Below, piece by piece: positions 44,201 to 55,620 of a stretch of 64,000 nucleotides of DNA; position 1 is the stretch's first letter, and each line of letters opens with the position of its first letter. Location of the stretch: the NCBI GenBank assembly GCA_013368445.1, contig JAACJO010000011.1:558001-622000 (forward strand), in the 5' to 3' direction. Origin of the DNA: Leucocoprinus leucothites. Taxonomy: Eukaryota > Basidiomycota > Agaricomycetes > Agaricales > Agaricaceae. The position numbers were made by a program, and so were the translations under genes. The notes under the pieces were generated by a model. The model saw only the letters and a program-made list of their open reading frames with translations, was not told the origin of the DNA and made no database searches.

Positions 44201-45045
44201 CCAATGGCGCCATATCCGGCCACTCCACCAGGCTCTGATACCAATGGTCCAACTGCGGGAACTCTCCCCTGGTCTAACATCATATATAATGTGAGGGTCC
44301 TGCGTATTACCTTGAAATTCCAGTTCAAATGACTTGTCAGCCTTATGCACCTTACTTCGGGGCTCCCCGACCTGTCATGGATCAACAGAATCCTCCTCCA
44401 GTCAATTCGGGTTCTCCAGCTACCTCGGCCTCTCAAGCGCCTCTGGCACCATCTGGATTCGTTCAGAACGACCAGGGTACTCTCATTGCGGTCTATCCGC
44501 CGGACGCACTCGACCAGTACATGTCCGGTCAGAGTAATGGAAGTAGCAGCGTCAGTAATCCGTCCACCTCAGCTCAATCGATCAGTACGAGTACGGCATG
44601 GCCCTCGACGCAGGCGATTTCTGGATCGGCATCGACCTCGAGGTTGCCACCTCAGGCTGGTAGCAGCCCGCATCGCATTCACCCTGGACCTGCCAATCCT
44701 CATTGGAACCCTGTCCCCCCACCATTTCCGCCTATGCTCCCTGGTCTTGTTACTGGACCTGCTACGCCAACGTACAATGTTAATGCCGCTGTCCGAGCTA
44801 GTGACCCTCACGACCATTCTGGGGCTAACTCTCCATCGGCTAATTTTGGCAAGAGGCAGGGCGGCAACCGAAGAGATTTTCATCCACAAAACGGTAATCG
44901 GTCTTCACGTTCGTTTAATGCTCGCAATGGACACGGTCATATACACAACCAAAATCTCACTGGAAATACGGAAGGAGTCAATTCGCACTACCGGAATTTT
45001 CAATCTGTGAACAATTCTGACTGGAATCAATACGCTAGGCGTTGA
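41246..45045 (+). CDS. Large RNA-binding protein with at least two RRM domains
   Basis: Eleven exons (41246-41442, 41500-41632, 41692-41813, 41870-41989, 42052-42172, 42224-42481, 42531-43048, 43098-43480, 43529-43602, 43649-44290, 44341-45045) sum to 3273 nt, 1090 residues. RRM1 (about 60-145) starts ASVFVGSLPSNVEQSELTRL and has RNP1-like GGVCAFVQCE. A second region, SILKIARYFGPVEKVSRL, looks like a divergent RRM. A clear RRM near 500-580 has TALFVGGLELLGPGAWTEEK and GHAAFAFVKYNN. The last 450 residues are Pro/Gly/Ser-rich with low-complexity tracts such as PYPAYPVPGVPMAPYPA, ending in Asn/Arg/Gly-rich sequence. The layout suggests an mRNA-binding regulator able to condense, but no named orthologue is claimed. 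The last acceptor (44340) gives the best phase. Confidence 0.85.
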
Positions 45046-46347
45046 ATATCTCTCAGGTAATATCCCCAGACTTTTCATTTCTTCATCCTCTCTATCCCAT
45101 TTCGTTTTATCATCTTGATCCAAACCTTCCAACTTTGGAATTTTATTTCATTTTTTCCATGAAAATCCACTACCATTATTATTCTTTTCCATCTTTATCT
45201 CTGGGGAAAACCTGTAGAAAACATAAACATGAACTCTTTATATCGTACCTCTCCTTTAGTAGCGACTTTCTTTTCTGATTGTAGACATCCCTGGCAATAC
45301 CAATCTTTCCGGCACCGTTTACCAGGCGTGACGTGACATAAGACAGGTACTAAGGTGTGATCTCAATCGAGGACCAGGTTCAGAGACGAAAAAAATCTAA
45401 TGTTTCCAATAATTTGATATTGAACACTTTGCAACGTGAGGGGGTAGTTGCGTGAAGAAAATGATTGTACTACGATAAGAGGTGGATGGATGTTGAACAT
45501 ACAACAAACACACATACATATTAAATGGTACACGTTCAGATAAGCGTATTATCGGCTATGCGTCGGATGTAAGGGGGTGGAATGAAGGAGTTGTCCGAGA
45601 GTGGAAGGAAGGGAAGAACTATATACAATGTGCACAATAGGAGATGACAGATTGCCAGAAGACGAGAGATAAAGGAAAGAAAAATTTGACAAAGAGAAGG
45701 GAAGGAGAGCTAAAAACAAACAAAATGTCAGTTCATCGGTTCAACCATGAAGCGTGCAAAAGAAAGGAGAAGTTTTACGTACTTGGGTTATATACAGAAT
45801 TTGCAGAGCGTCATCGTTCGTTGAGAAGAGCCGTCTTACGAAGCCACTGGGAAGTGGGATAAGAAAAGAAAAAAAAGCCGGGAGGGGCATAACGGGGTCG
45901 TAAGGGTGTCGTCACAAGATGCTAAGCCAAGGAAAAAAAGGAAACGAAGATAACACGAGGCCGTTCGGGTACAAATTTGGGTAACAGAAATATCGACTTC
46001 GCCAGGAATTAGAGGGGTGAAGGACATAGGAGAACGTAATGATTAGATTTCGACTCGTCCATTTTGAAATGGGTTGGGTGGAGGAAAGGAGGAGTCAGAG
46101 TCCGTGTGCGGTGTCCATTTGTCAGGCAAAGTGGAGGAGAATGGGATAAAGGGGTATCGAAAAATGTAAAAGTAGATCAAGTAAGAACAAAGAGAAAGGG
46201 GTAACGAAGGACATGAGTGGATATGCAACAAATCGTGGTAGAGAAGATGAGAAAATGGGAAGGAGAAAGGGAGAAAATTAGCCTGCTGTTTGTCGTCGTT
46301 GACGTATGCGAAGATGAAAAATCAAAGATGGAAGATGGAAGATGGAT
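45046..46347. other. Intergenic region (convergent 3' ends)
   Basis: 1.3 kb, purine-rich on the plus strand around 45600-46350, between two converging genes. No conserved coding sequence seen; presumably long 3' UTRs. Confidence 0.5.
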
Positions 46348-48434
46348 CTATCGCTTCTTTTCTGTTGTCCAAGATAGCTGTACGCTCCCCACACCGTTAA
46401 TGAAAACTTTAGCACGGACGCGACACACAGTGTCGGCTACTTCTGCGCTTTGGAATGATATGACGAGATCTCCGTTGGGCATGCGAAGGATCTGCCGTAC
46501 TTCACCGAAACTCTAAAACCAAGTTTTGTGATCAGATAAGATGTAAATTACGAGAGGAGAACACAACGTACCTCGCACCACCGCTTCACACCTTCGTATT
46601 TCTTGAGATCATTCGCCGCAATACCACTCACAATTAACCTCTTCTTTTTTCTCTTGGCCCTCATTGTCATAGGCGCCAACTGCGCCAAATTCAAATTTGT
46701 AAACGAAGTCATCTTGGATAACGTTCCACCACCACCGCCCCCCTGAGATGCCGCTGAAGCATATACTACATCAGCTTTCTTCCTCTTCTTCTCCTGTTCT
46801 TGTGATCGTTGATCCTGATGATGTGGTTCTTGATGTTGATTTGATGTATGAGTATGTGCTTGAGAAGCCGAAAAAGCGTATGAGCAAGTCGATCCAGTGG
46901 CAAATTCATCATCGGCATCATCAACGATTTGTTCGAAACCACAAGCAGCACCTGTAGTGGAGGGTGTAGAAAGATACCTCCAAGCGCTGGGGATGCCATC
47001 AAATGCGTTCGCACCTCGTCTCGATGAGATACTAGCGGGTTGCGAACTAGCACCGTTGTTGTATACGTATGGGGGCATCCTTGGATAAGGACCCACCATC
47101 CCGTATGGACTTGTTCCTCCTACTGCACTGTTCGCTGTGTTTGGTCGCAGAGGCGATATAGGAGAGGAAGCTGTTGTATCCCGCTCGGTAGATGAAGTAA
47201 ACACGTCGCGAATGTTACTAGCAGTATTAATGGAGGATGGGTACGCTGATTGGAGGGACGTCGCAGATGAGGCTTTAGCATTAGGGGAAGTAAATGAGGT
47301 CAAGCGACCCCTATTATGCTGCTGGTGGAAATGCGGCTTAGGCGGGACAGGTGCAATGGGGGGCGTCGAATAGCGTTTAGTATCATTAGACCAGACAGCT
47401 TGAGGTTGTACAGCTGGAGTTGAGGGTCTAGTATTGGCCTTGAGCGGAGGACTAACTTTCTTCTCCGAGGAGGTAGGCGAGTGGTGAATACTGCTGCTTT
47501 CAATACTTGGTACTGTCAGAGATGTATTTGTATGAGAGGCATCAATGGATGAAGATAGGCTCGGGCGAGATGGAGAGTAGTTTGAATCGGACGGCGGCGG
47601 CAGGATGGACGTCTGGGAAGCGGCAGGCGCGATGGGTTCTACGGGACCGAAATGGCCCAGAACGGTTGGGCGCCATCGGGAAGATGGCGTGCGAGACCTG
47701 ATCTTAATTGGCGAGACCTTGCGGGGTGAAGGAGGACCATAAGAGATCTGAGATGCACGTTTGGGACGTTTTTGTGGTGTGCTTTGGGGCGTCAACGTCG
47801 CCCGACTAGTAGTAGTGCCTCCACTGTTATTTCGATTAGAGCGGGAAAAGAGCGAAAGGCGAGATGATGGACGAGATGGCGGAACCCCGCTTTCCTCTGA
47901 CTGGGATTGAGGTTGCTGGCTAGGATTGGACGAGTTGCAAGAGCGGAAAACGAGGTTAAAGTGGCGAAAGGAGGATGGGGTGAAGGACATGCGCGGGCTA
48001 CGTTTGCTAGAGCGGATGGTGGCAGGAGCATCGGTAACCTAAGATTTGATGCAAGTATATGAGTGGAAGTGAGTGGCCGAGATGAAGTAAATGTTACATA
48101 CCGCCATGCTGGAAAACTCGGCAGCAAGGCGTTGGGGTATGTCATCGTCCTCCACGAGGTTGGGCGTGTTGATTTCCTGGGATAGTAAACCTTGTGCCGT
48201 ACCGGGACGGTCAAGCGTAGAGCCGCTGATATCTGGATAGGCAAGTAATGCATTGAGAGGTGACGAGTGAGAACGGGTGTGGCCTGGGGGGTCAGTATAG
48301 CGTTGTTGTTCTTGAATCCATTTGTCAAAGAGACTTGATTTGCGTGGGCGAGGGCAGACTTGGACGACATGGCGCACATTGAAGGGATCCTCCTCTGGAG
48401 TCGTATAAGGGCGGTCGTCAAAGGCCATGGCCAT
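46348..48434 (-). CDS. Disordered protein with a C-terminal RRM-like domain
   Basis: Three exons (48102-48434, 46572-48038, 46348-46512) give 654 residues. It starts MAMAFDDRPYTTPEEDPFNV (a second Met lies two codons in). Residues 60-520 are Ser/Pro/Thr-rich and disordered, with Gly and His runs (SQGGGGGG, NQHQEPHHQDQ). The last about 80 residues look like a folded beta-alpha-beta unit: KKKRLIVSGIAANDLKKYEG, VKRWCESFGEVRQILRMPNG and DLVISFQSAEVADTVCRVRA. LIVSGI and DLVISF sit where RNP2 and RNP1 would be, so I read a divergent RRM; the aromatic residues of RNP1 are mostly missing. Function unknown. The third exon is needed to complete this domain. Confidence 0.82.
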
Positions 48435-48579
48435 TGTGTTTTTGGGGAGTCAGAAGACGTGTGGAGGTCGTGAAAGGTCGTAGTTTAAAGAGAAGCGCAT
48501 TTGATAGAAAAATGGTTTGTTTACAGACACGAGGCAGAAATGGCTGCCATTTTGACGTAACGCGCTAGATCGCGTCAAG

Positions 48580-49491
48580 TCACGCCCCCAGATCTATTAG
48601 CCCTCCAAAGATCTTCCCTGTCCCCGTCCTCTCATACTTCTTCAGCAATGCGAATCCGCCGCCCTCATCCTCCCCGCCCCGCCCTCCACAATCCAGCACA
48701 TCCACTAGCTCAGTATCCACTGGCAGGCTGCCCAGGAATTTCAAGCCCTCTCGCCGTGCCATTTCCTGGCCGCCTCCTGTGGAGAATACATTGCTTACCT
48801 CGCCACAGCACGGACAGACGTAACCGCTCATGTTCTCAATCAGGCCGAGAACAGGCAACTCCACGGCGCGGGTAAACGACAGACATTTCATTGCGTCCAT
48901 CAACGCAACCGCCTGTGGCGTAGTCACTATCACCGCACTCAATTTCGACCGCACTCCCGCCATATGTTCCATCAGCGACAGGTGCTCGTCCGAAGTCCCT
49001 ATTCTCCATGTCATTTTTTGTAATTTGATTTGGTTTTCCGTATCGCACCTACCAGGTGGTGTATCGATAACCAAGTAATCCAGCTCTCCCCACCGCACGT
49101 CGCTCAGAAACTGTCGAATCATCGCATTCTTCTTCGGACCTCTCCAAACTACAGAATCCCCCTTCTTCTTCAGCAAGAACCCAACACTCATCACTGCTAA
49201 TCGCTGCTCTCCAGCTTCCGCATCAGCATACACAGGGACCCATCCATCCGTGCTCTGATGCACCGCATATTGAGGGCCATCAACGCCAAACATCCGCGGT
49301 ATCGATGGGCCAGTCAGATCGACATCTAGAATGCCGACTCTCGCAGTCGGCGAAGAAGCGTACAAGTTGAGAGCCAATTGTGTAGAGACCGAAGACTTGC
49401 CAACGCCACCCTTTCCGGCCAATACCAGTATGATCTTCTTGACGGATTGCAACCGCCGAGTCACTGGAGTGTCGTCTACCGCTGTTGACAT
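48580..49491 (-). CDS. cfd1: CFD1 (NUBP2-type) cytosolic Fe-S scaffold ATPase
   Basis: Mrp/NBP35 P-loop ATPase that, with NBP35, assembles 4Fe-4S clusters for cytosolic and nuclear proteins. Two exons (49053-49491, 48580-48998) give 285 residues from [10 protein letters not shown]; an upstream in-frame Met at 49593 would add 34 residues, but the family starts here. Motifs are the P-loop [50 protein letters not shown] (joined across the splice) and the bridging cysteines [14 protein letters not shown]. It lacks the N-terminal four-cysteine ferredoxin-like region of NBP35, hence CFD1. The 54-nt intron (48999-49052) has no stop and is 3n long; keeping it would split the TPPGTSDEH motif. Confidence 0.93.
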   Translation of the reverse strand: MSTAVDDTPVTRRLQSVKKIILVLAGKGGVGKSSVSTQLALNLYASSPTARVGILDVDLTGPSIPRMFGVDGPQYAVHQSTDGWVPVYADAEAGEQRLAVMSVGFLLKKKGDSVVWRGPKKNAMIRQFLSDVRWGELDYLVIDTPPGRCDTENQIKLQKMTWRIGTSDEHLSLMEHMAGVRSKLSAVIVTTPQAVALMDAMKCLSFTRAVELPVLGLIENMSGYVCPCCGEVSNVFSTGGGQEMARREGLKFLGSLPVDTELVDVLDCGGRGGEDEGGGFALLKKYERTGTGKIFGGLIDLGA

Positions 49492-49699
49492 GGAAATCCA
49501 ACCTATATGGTCTGTGTTAGAGAGGTCCTTCGGGAGCGAGATGAAGGTTTTGTTAGAGCGTAAAATGTATTCATGATGTCGACTCAATTGCAACGCGATG
49601 AGTAATCATTATTTTGATTAATCATTCAGGGGCTCAAGGTAAGGTACAACCCGCTATCTACATTGCACACCCACGTCCCGTCCATGTCTACACCCCCTA

Positions 49700-51343
49700 C
49701 TACACCTTGAACAGTTCCGGCTTGTGATTCTGCCAGGCAAATCAACAATTAAACGCATCAAATGCCAAAATAATTCACCATTTTGCAGAGCCTGGCTATC
49801 AACCCGGCTAGCTGAATAAATGTCCCAACACCTTCCAATATCCGCATGTGGGTGAAGCCGATTTCCTGTCAAATCAGAACGCCACAAATTAACTGCAAGT
49901 CTCCACAAGCGCAATGACGCGCGAAGCTATCTCACCTTGATGTATTCAAGCTTTGTATACTCAGGTACCCTACGGCAAAAAAGCAGCCAAAACGTCAGTT
50001 TTACTTCCGTCTGTCTCTACCCAGGCGACTGGCGTCTTTCATTATAACACCCGGACAAACGCGCAGTTTAATGGACCCGAAACAAAAGACACTCACTCAT
50101 CATACGTCTTCACGACCCTAAATAGCGTCACCACAATATCCACAGCAGAATACCCCTGGTCCCAGAGTTCTTTTAATTTTTCCAGCGCACCATCCACGTC
50201 CCCCTTCATACACGACTTGATGGCAGCTTGTATAGTGATTGGATGAGGTTGATCGCATACTTTGAACACATTGTCTCCCGATACAAAGCCGAATCCGGAG
50301 AATGTGGATTGGAGATTGTTGATAGCTTGACGCATGTCACCTTCAGATGTGAATATTAGCGCTGTTAGCCCGTCGTCGTTGTATTTCACCTGATTGATTA
50401 ATTCAATTATCAGGCTACCTATGAGAGAAGGGAATGGACCATACATCTTCGGCTTCGCAGATTTCGAGGAGACGTTTCAGGATTTCTGGGTCTCGTAGTT
50501 TAGCATAACGGAGTATCGCACATCGAGATTGGATAGGCTCGATTATCTTGTTACTCATGTTACAAGCGAGACAGAACCTCGTCGTGTTTGAGAATATTTC
50601 CATCGTTCTTCGAAGTGCTTGCTGTGCACCTGGTGTCATGCTAAAACCATAACAATGTATTCCGTAGCACCCGACAGGAACCAGAACCAGGAAGCAGAAA
50701 CAAACATGTCAAAAATATGTCAGAACTGCCCTTATTCGCTTAACAAGGCATACAGCAAAACACACCTGTCAGCTTCGTCTAAAATGACAATTTTATGTCG
50801 GCCAGGGGGTAACGTAACTTTCTTCTGTGCAAATTGCTTGATCTTCGTTCGTACAACTTCAATTCCACTTTTGTATAGGTTGGCATGAGAATCAAGGCTT
50901 AAACCAAGTGCTCGGACGCACCGTTCATCCGAAGCGTTGAGCTCCAATACACCCTCCTTATACGCATCTCCAAGAAGTTGATGTGCTAGACAATGTATAC
51001 TTGTCGTTTTGCCGATACCTGGCAGTCCCTACGTAGAGAGAAACAGCATGTGTAAGCTGAAGGTGTTCGGCCGAGAGAAAGCGTACAGAGATGATCAAGT
51101 GCGGACAGTTGCCATCCCTTGCGATGACTTTTAGCCGTTCTATCGTATCCGAATTTCCAACGACGTCGTCTAATATTTTTGGTCTGTACTTCTCAACCCT
51201 ACCCCATAAGAGCAACACAAGCATTTCAGGACTTCAGGCTAGAGACCGAAGAGCTAGTAGACTCGCCATGGAAGTTCATAAGGCTCCGTTGCAGCAGCTC
51301 CATTGACTGATTTCCCCTTGGTATTACTTGCTGATGAGGCCAT
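49700..51343 (-). CDS. rfc4: Replication factor C small subunit (yeast Rfc4 / human RFC2)
   Basis: AAA+ clamp-loader subunit that loads PCNA. Nine exons: 51267-51343, 51087-51198, 50922-51028, 50766-50867, 50445-50640, 50097-50389, 49936-49969, 49779-49865 and 49700-49729, giving 345 residues. In order: [17 protein letters not shown], Walker [30 protein letters not shown], Walker [19 protein letters not shown], sensor [16 protein letters not shown] and [20 protein letters not shown]. The last match and FAQKKVTLP place it with human RFC2 / yeast Rfc4 rather than the other small subunits. The first intron starts with GC (51266-51265); no GT donor keeps PW|VEKYRP in frame. Divergent with the seryl-tRNA synthetase gene across 163 bp. 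Confidence 0.94.
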
Positions 51344-51506
51344 CTGTTTAAAGGTATCGCGTGCACTGAGGAATCAGCAGGTTCCAAGGGGGAGATGAGC
51401 AAATGAGAGGTGTGGGCGCTCAATGCGACGCGTCCCGTCACGCGCTTCTGGTGTGACGATCACAAATGACGGCTTCGACAGACGCGCGCTACTATTTACT
51501 CTGAAC

Positions 51507-53220
51507 ATGCAGAATAGAGTCTGGCAAAGAAGTTGTATACGGTATCGCAGCTGTATCTCTTCGAAACATGGTGAGCGCACTCCTGACGAGCACGTCCAAT
51601 TTGAAAAGCTAATGAACCTACCCGAGCCATAAGAACTCCCATCCTCACTCCCACTCGGGCCTATACCACCTTCCAGCCTAAACCGACCCACGAGTCCGCC
51701 GACATAGATCATGAACACAATCCCATATTCAATTCTAGTGAACTCCCTAAGCCCAAACTCGACTACACATCCCTAATCTCCAACCTCTCCTCCAAAATCA
51801 ACAACGCTCTCTCTCGCAAATCACCTCTCCCCCTCTCCTCCATCAACAACCTCCCAGACATCCACAAACAATACAAAGACCACATCCGCCACATCAATTC
51901 CATCCGCCAGGAACAAAATTCTCTAGGCTCTCAGATCCAACAAGCTGCGAAAGCCAAGGACATTCCGAAACGGAATGAACTCCTCGAGAGAGCGAAAGCT
52001 CTTAAAACAAGCCTGGTTGAAGCTGAGAAAGAATTAGACGGACTCGAACATCACCTTCTGCTCCTCTCCCTCACATTTCCAAACGACACACATCCCTCCT
52101 CCCCGCTCGGCTCTGAACCAAATGCCAGAACCCTCTCAACACACGGTCCGCCTCCTATACCAGGCACATCATCCCGGGACCACCTAGCCATCTGCAAGAC
52201 CTTCAACTTACTCGACTTTGACTCGGGTTCAGTCGTCACTGGACGTTCATGGTACTACCTCCTCAACGAAGCTGCTCTACTCGAAATGGCATTAATACAA
52301 TACGCATTGAGTGTAGCCGTGCAGAATGGGTTTACACCGGTGACCACACCCGACGTCGTTCGTGCGGATGTGGCTGCTAGATGTGGATTTGCACCGAGAG
52401 AAACTGGAGGCGCTGCTTCACAAATGTATCACATTGCCAATCACCATCTCCCTCCCTCAACCCAACAACAAACACAACCTCGTCCACCAGAGCTGGTTCT
52501 AGCAGGAACAGCAGAAATTCCACTTGCAGGGATGTTTGCAAACAAGATATACCCTTCAAACCAACTCCCATTAAAAGTCGTGGGCGTAGGACACGCATTC
52601 CGTTCAGAGGCTGGTGCTTCAGCAGAGAGTCGCGGGTTGTATCGCGTTCATCAGTTCACAAAAGTCGAGCTGTTCGCGGTTACGGCTGAGCATCAAAGCG
52701 AGGAGATGATGGAGTCAATGAAGGACCTTCAAAGAAAAATACTTGAAGGTCTGGGATTATCGTTCAGGTCAGTACTCTTCACACCCCTTACCCACTATTC
52801 TTCCAGTTGTCTGAGTGAAACCCTTTACTGTCTAGGATTCTGGATATGCCAACAGAAGAACTCGGCGCATCTGCCTACCGGAAATACGACATGGAGGCTT
52901 GGATGCCAGGTCGTCAAACATGGGGCGAAGTCTCCTCTCTATCAAATTGCACAGACTACCAAGCCCGCCGTTTACATATTCGCTATCGACCCCTCACACC
53001 CAAAGGCTTTACACCACCCCACCCTACCGGTTCATTACCTTTCGCTCATACTCTGAACGGCACCGCTGCTGCTATTCCTAGGCTCATAGTAGCCTTGCTC
53101 GAGAACGGCGCTGTGTTTGGTGAGAATGGTGAAGTCGAATATATTCGCCTACCGAAAGTTTTGAAGCCATTTTGGATTGAAAACGGGAGGGGTATTGTGA
53201 AATGGAAGGATGAGGTATAA
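51507..53220 (+). CDS. Seryl-tRNA synthetase, mitochondrial
   Basis: Class-II synthetase that charges tRNA-Ser. Three exons (51507-51570, 51609-52767, 52836-53220) give 535 residues. The N terminus [20 protein letters not shown] is Arg-rich without acids, as in mitochondrial presequences. The tRNA-binding coiled arm spans about 85-165 ([40 protein letters not shown]). The catalytic core has the [10 protein letters not shown] serine-site loop, motif 2 [20 protein letters not shown] and motif 3 [18 protein letters not shown]. The distinct [19 protein letters not shown] segment belongs to the active site. The first acceptor (AAAAG at 51608) was picked by phase. Confidence 0.93.
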
Positions 53221-53356
53221 ACGAGACGTGAGGCCTGATAACGAGTCCATTTGTTATACAGCATCTAGATTTGACATACATGTAGATCTCCTATAGTACA
53301 TAATGAGGCCGTCCTCGCGCGCAAAGGTATAAGGATAAGGATATCCTTCCAGTTGG

Positions 53357-55286
53357 CTAGGCGAAAGGGTCAGCAAAGGGGTTTTTACTGACCTTGACAG
53401 GTGCCGCCTGTTGAGAAGTGGTAGGCTGGTGCTCAGGCGCCGAACCAGTCGCGGCAGGACGGTCATCACCCGAATCATCCGATACCGTCACATAATTCCT
53501 TTTCTTCGGCGCGGCAATATACGTCTCTCCATCAGAACTCTCATAGTCACTATAATCCGACAACGACCCTCTTCTATCCTCATCAACACCCCTTTCTGTG
53601 GTCTTATTGCCTGGAGCCGAGGTAGGTCTAATAGGAGGAGGCAAGTTATGTGCCGCGCCAAAGTCAAGATCCGCGAGGTCTGGGTGCACGAACGTCGCGT
53701 TGTTGTATGGATTGTTCGAATGTTCCCCGCTACTGCGAATGTCAGAGTGACTGGATGCCGGATTAGCAGCATCGAAATCTCTAGCACGCTGAACTGCGGC
53801 GTCGTTATCTGCTTGGATCTGGTTGACCTGACTGTCTGTCAGAGACATATTCGCAACGCCATCGGCCAGAGGTGTTTCGCCATCGGTTGTAGTGAGTTGA
53901 GTGTAGGTGTTCAGTGCAGCCTCTAGACGCTCGTGTGTCTCGATAAGCGTGCCGATTAGTTCTTCGTTCTCGACGAGCTAGAGTGCGCATGAGCAACAAC
54001 TCGCAACAGGTCGAGTAAACTACAGACTTGGGTGTATCGCATAATGACTTTCTTCGCATTGTGAGCCCGGGTCAGCCATGACTGCACCTCTTCATTCCTC
54101 TCAAAGGAATCTGTATCAAGATTGACCCGCTGGGTGGTGTCTTTTGAGCTTATATCCGATTTCACGACAGAGCGCTTAACTCACCATGATTGCATTAATC
54201 AGATTACTAGATGCCTGTGATGCATCTACGATGCTGCTCGTCACCTTGGTCTTGTCCTAAATGAAATGGCGGGTTAGCTCGCCGGTCCACCCAAGTTAAG
54301 ATATCACCCACGCACCCTCTCGAAGTTGAATGACCTTCTCCTCCTTCTTTCGCCTCCTCCTTCCTGTGCCCTTTTTGCTTCTCTCACTCGTCTTTCTGCT
54401 TCTTTCTTCTCCCTCTTCTCTTTCTCTAGCCTCGCTTGCCGTTGCTTCGGACCTTCATGCCCAAGGTGGTTGAGCACCTCTTCATCGTGGAACACATGCT
54501 TCTCTCTCTTCAGCCGTGCGTACATCCCAGCAAACACGGCCATAGAGTCATCTTCTTTAAATTGTTCTTGCCAAGCAAGAAGTATAGTTGACAGCCTTTT
54601 CTTCACCCGTTTATCGACGTAGGGATCATCCCAGACACCTTTGACGACATCAAGGAACTGGGAGTCTGTAAATGGGCCTGTGGAGGATAATAAATATAAT
54701 GGAAAGTGAGAAGATGAGATGTGTATACACACCTTTGACCTTCTGGGGAATGTTATCGACTAAAAGGCGCATGATCTACACGGACCCATAATCATACACA
54801 GTTATCTCTACATCGTGTACATGTGGTGACCAAGAAAACTCACCACTATAGCTCGGTATTGTTGATGAGGTCCGCCATGCTTCATTTTCTTTCTCAAAGC
54901 TCTAGCAGCTTCCGCCGGCCTGAAAACCAACCAGAGATCATAAAACCATATCAGCCCCATTTTCATATGTTCTGGAAATCAGGGTGGGGCAAAAATGTGA
55001 TCATTCTCACCCAGAAGCTTGCAAGTTTATCGCATCGACCAGTTCCGGCATGCTAATCGACAGTGTTTAATATACTAAACGGTATTGAATTAGCTTGCGA
55101 TGGTGAACATACCCTTCGAATGATTCCTCTGCTGTTTGTGATGCGGTCATGATCTCGATCCAGTCCGTCACGGAGGACTAACAGCACTGTCGGTTAAGGA
55201 AAAACATCTCCAGATGGTGCTCGGGACTAACATGGGGTTTCTCTCGGCCAAATGCCTGCTTGAGGTTGAATCCTGCTCTTGACATG
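53357..55286 (-). CDS. VHS-GAT domain protein, LSB5-like endocytic adaptor
   Basis: Links ubiquitin/Arf signals to actin patches in yeast LSB5. Nine exons (55233-55286, 55113-55177, 55011-55052, 54844-54919, 54733-54775, 54316-54677, 54185-54256, 54028-54129, 53357-53977) give 478 residues. The VHS domain (about 18-150) has SVTDWIEIMTASQTAEESFE, EAARALRKKMKHGGPHQQYR and VIMRLLVDNIPQKVKG. A charged Arg/Glu stretch follows (about 175-215). The GAT three-helix region (about 220-310) includes NLINAIMRVNLDTDSFERNE and LVENEELIGTLIETHERLEA. The acidic tail ends KNPFADPFA, an NPF motif that binds EH-domain proteins. With SLA2 this is the second actin-patch gene in the window. Confidence 0.88.
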
Positions 55287-55620
55287 ATGATGGGTTGAAC
55301 GAAGCCCGACGAGATAACAGTGCCATCCCGGAGCGCAGGCTATGTCCATCCATTACATAATGGAGATCAAAACTCTGGTGACCGCAAACTACGTCACTAC
55401 AACATGGAAGATGTACATACACAAATCACACACAAAATGCTAATAGTATATACGAATGCCCAGTAGCCCATAACCCGAAAGCAAAGAAAGATAATCGGAA
55501 ACCAAAAATACAGGGTACACAGGATGGAAAATGTGAGTAAGAGTCCAGTCGAGGTCCATCATGTTCGTCACTTGTTTTTCGTCCAAGTCGTCGTGTATAT
55601 CATTACTTGGGTTGCGTTAT

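Noticed and set aside
44345..45010. Second long open frame within the RRM gene's last exon
   Set aside because: A shadow caused by the Pro/Ser-rich low-complexity sequence; the main frame continues in phase from the preceding exons.
45644..45862. Open frame in the 45-46.3 kb gap
   Set aside because: Purine-rich DNA giving a Lys/Arg/Glu-rich peptide with no motif; more likely 3' UTR.
47792..48421. 209-codon minus-strand frame overlapping the disordered RRM-like protein
   Set aside because: Alternative frame of the same exons. The chosen frame splices cleanly and continues to a folded C terminus.
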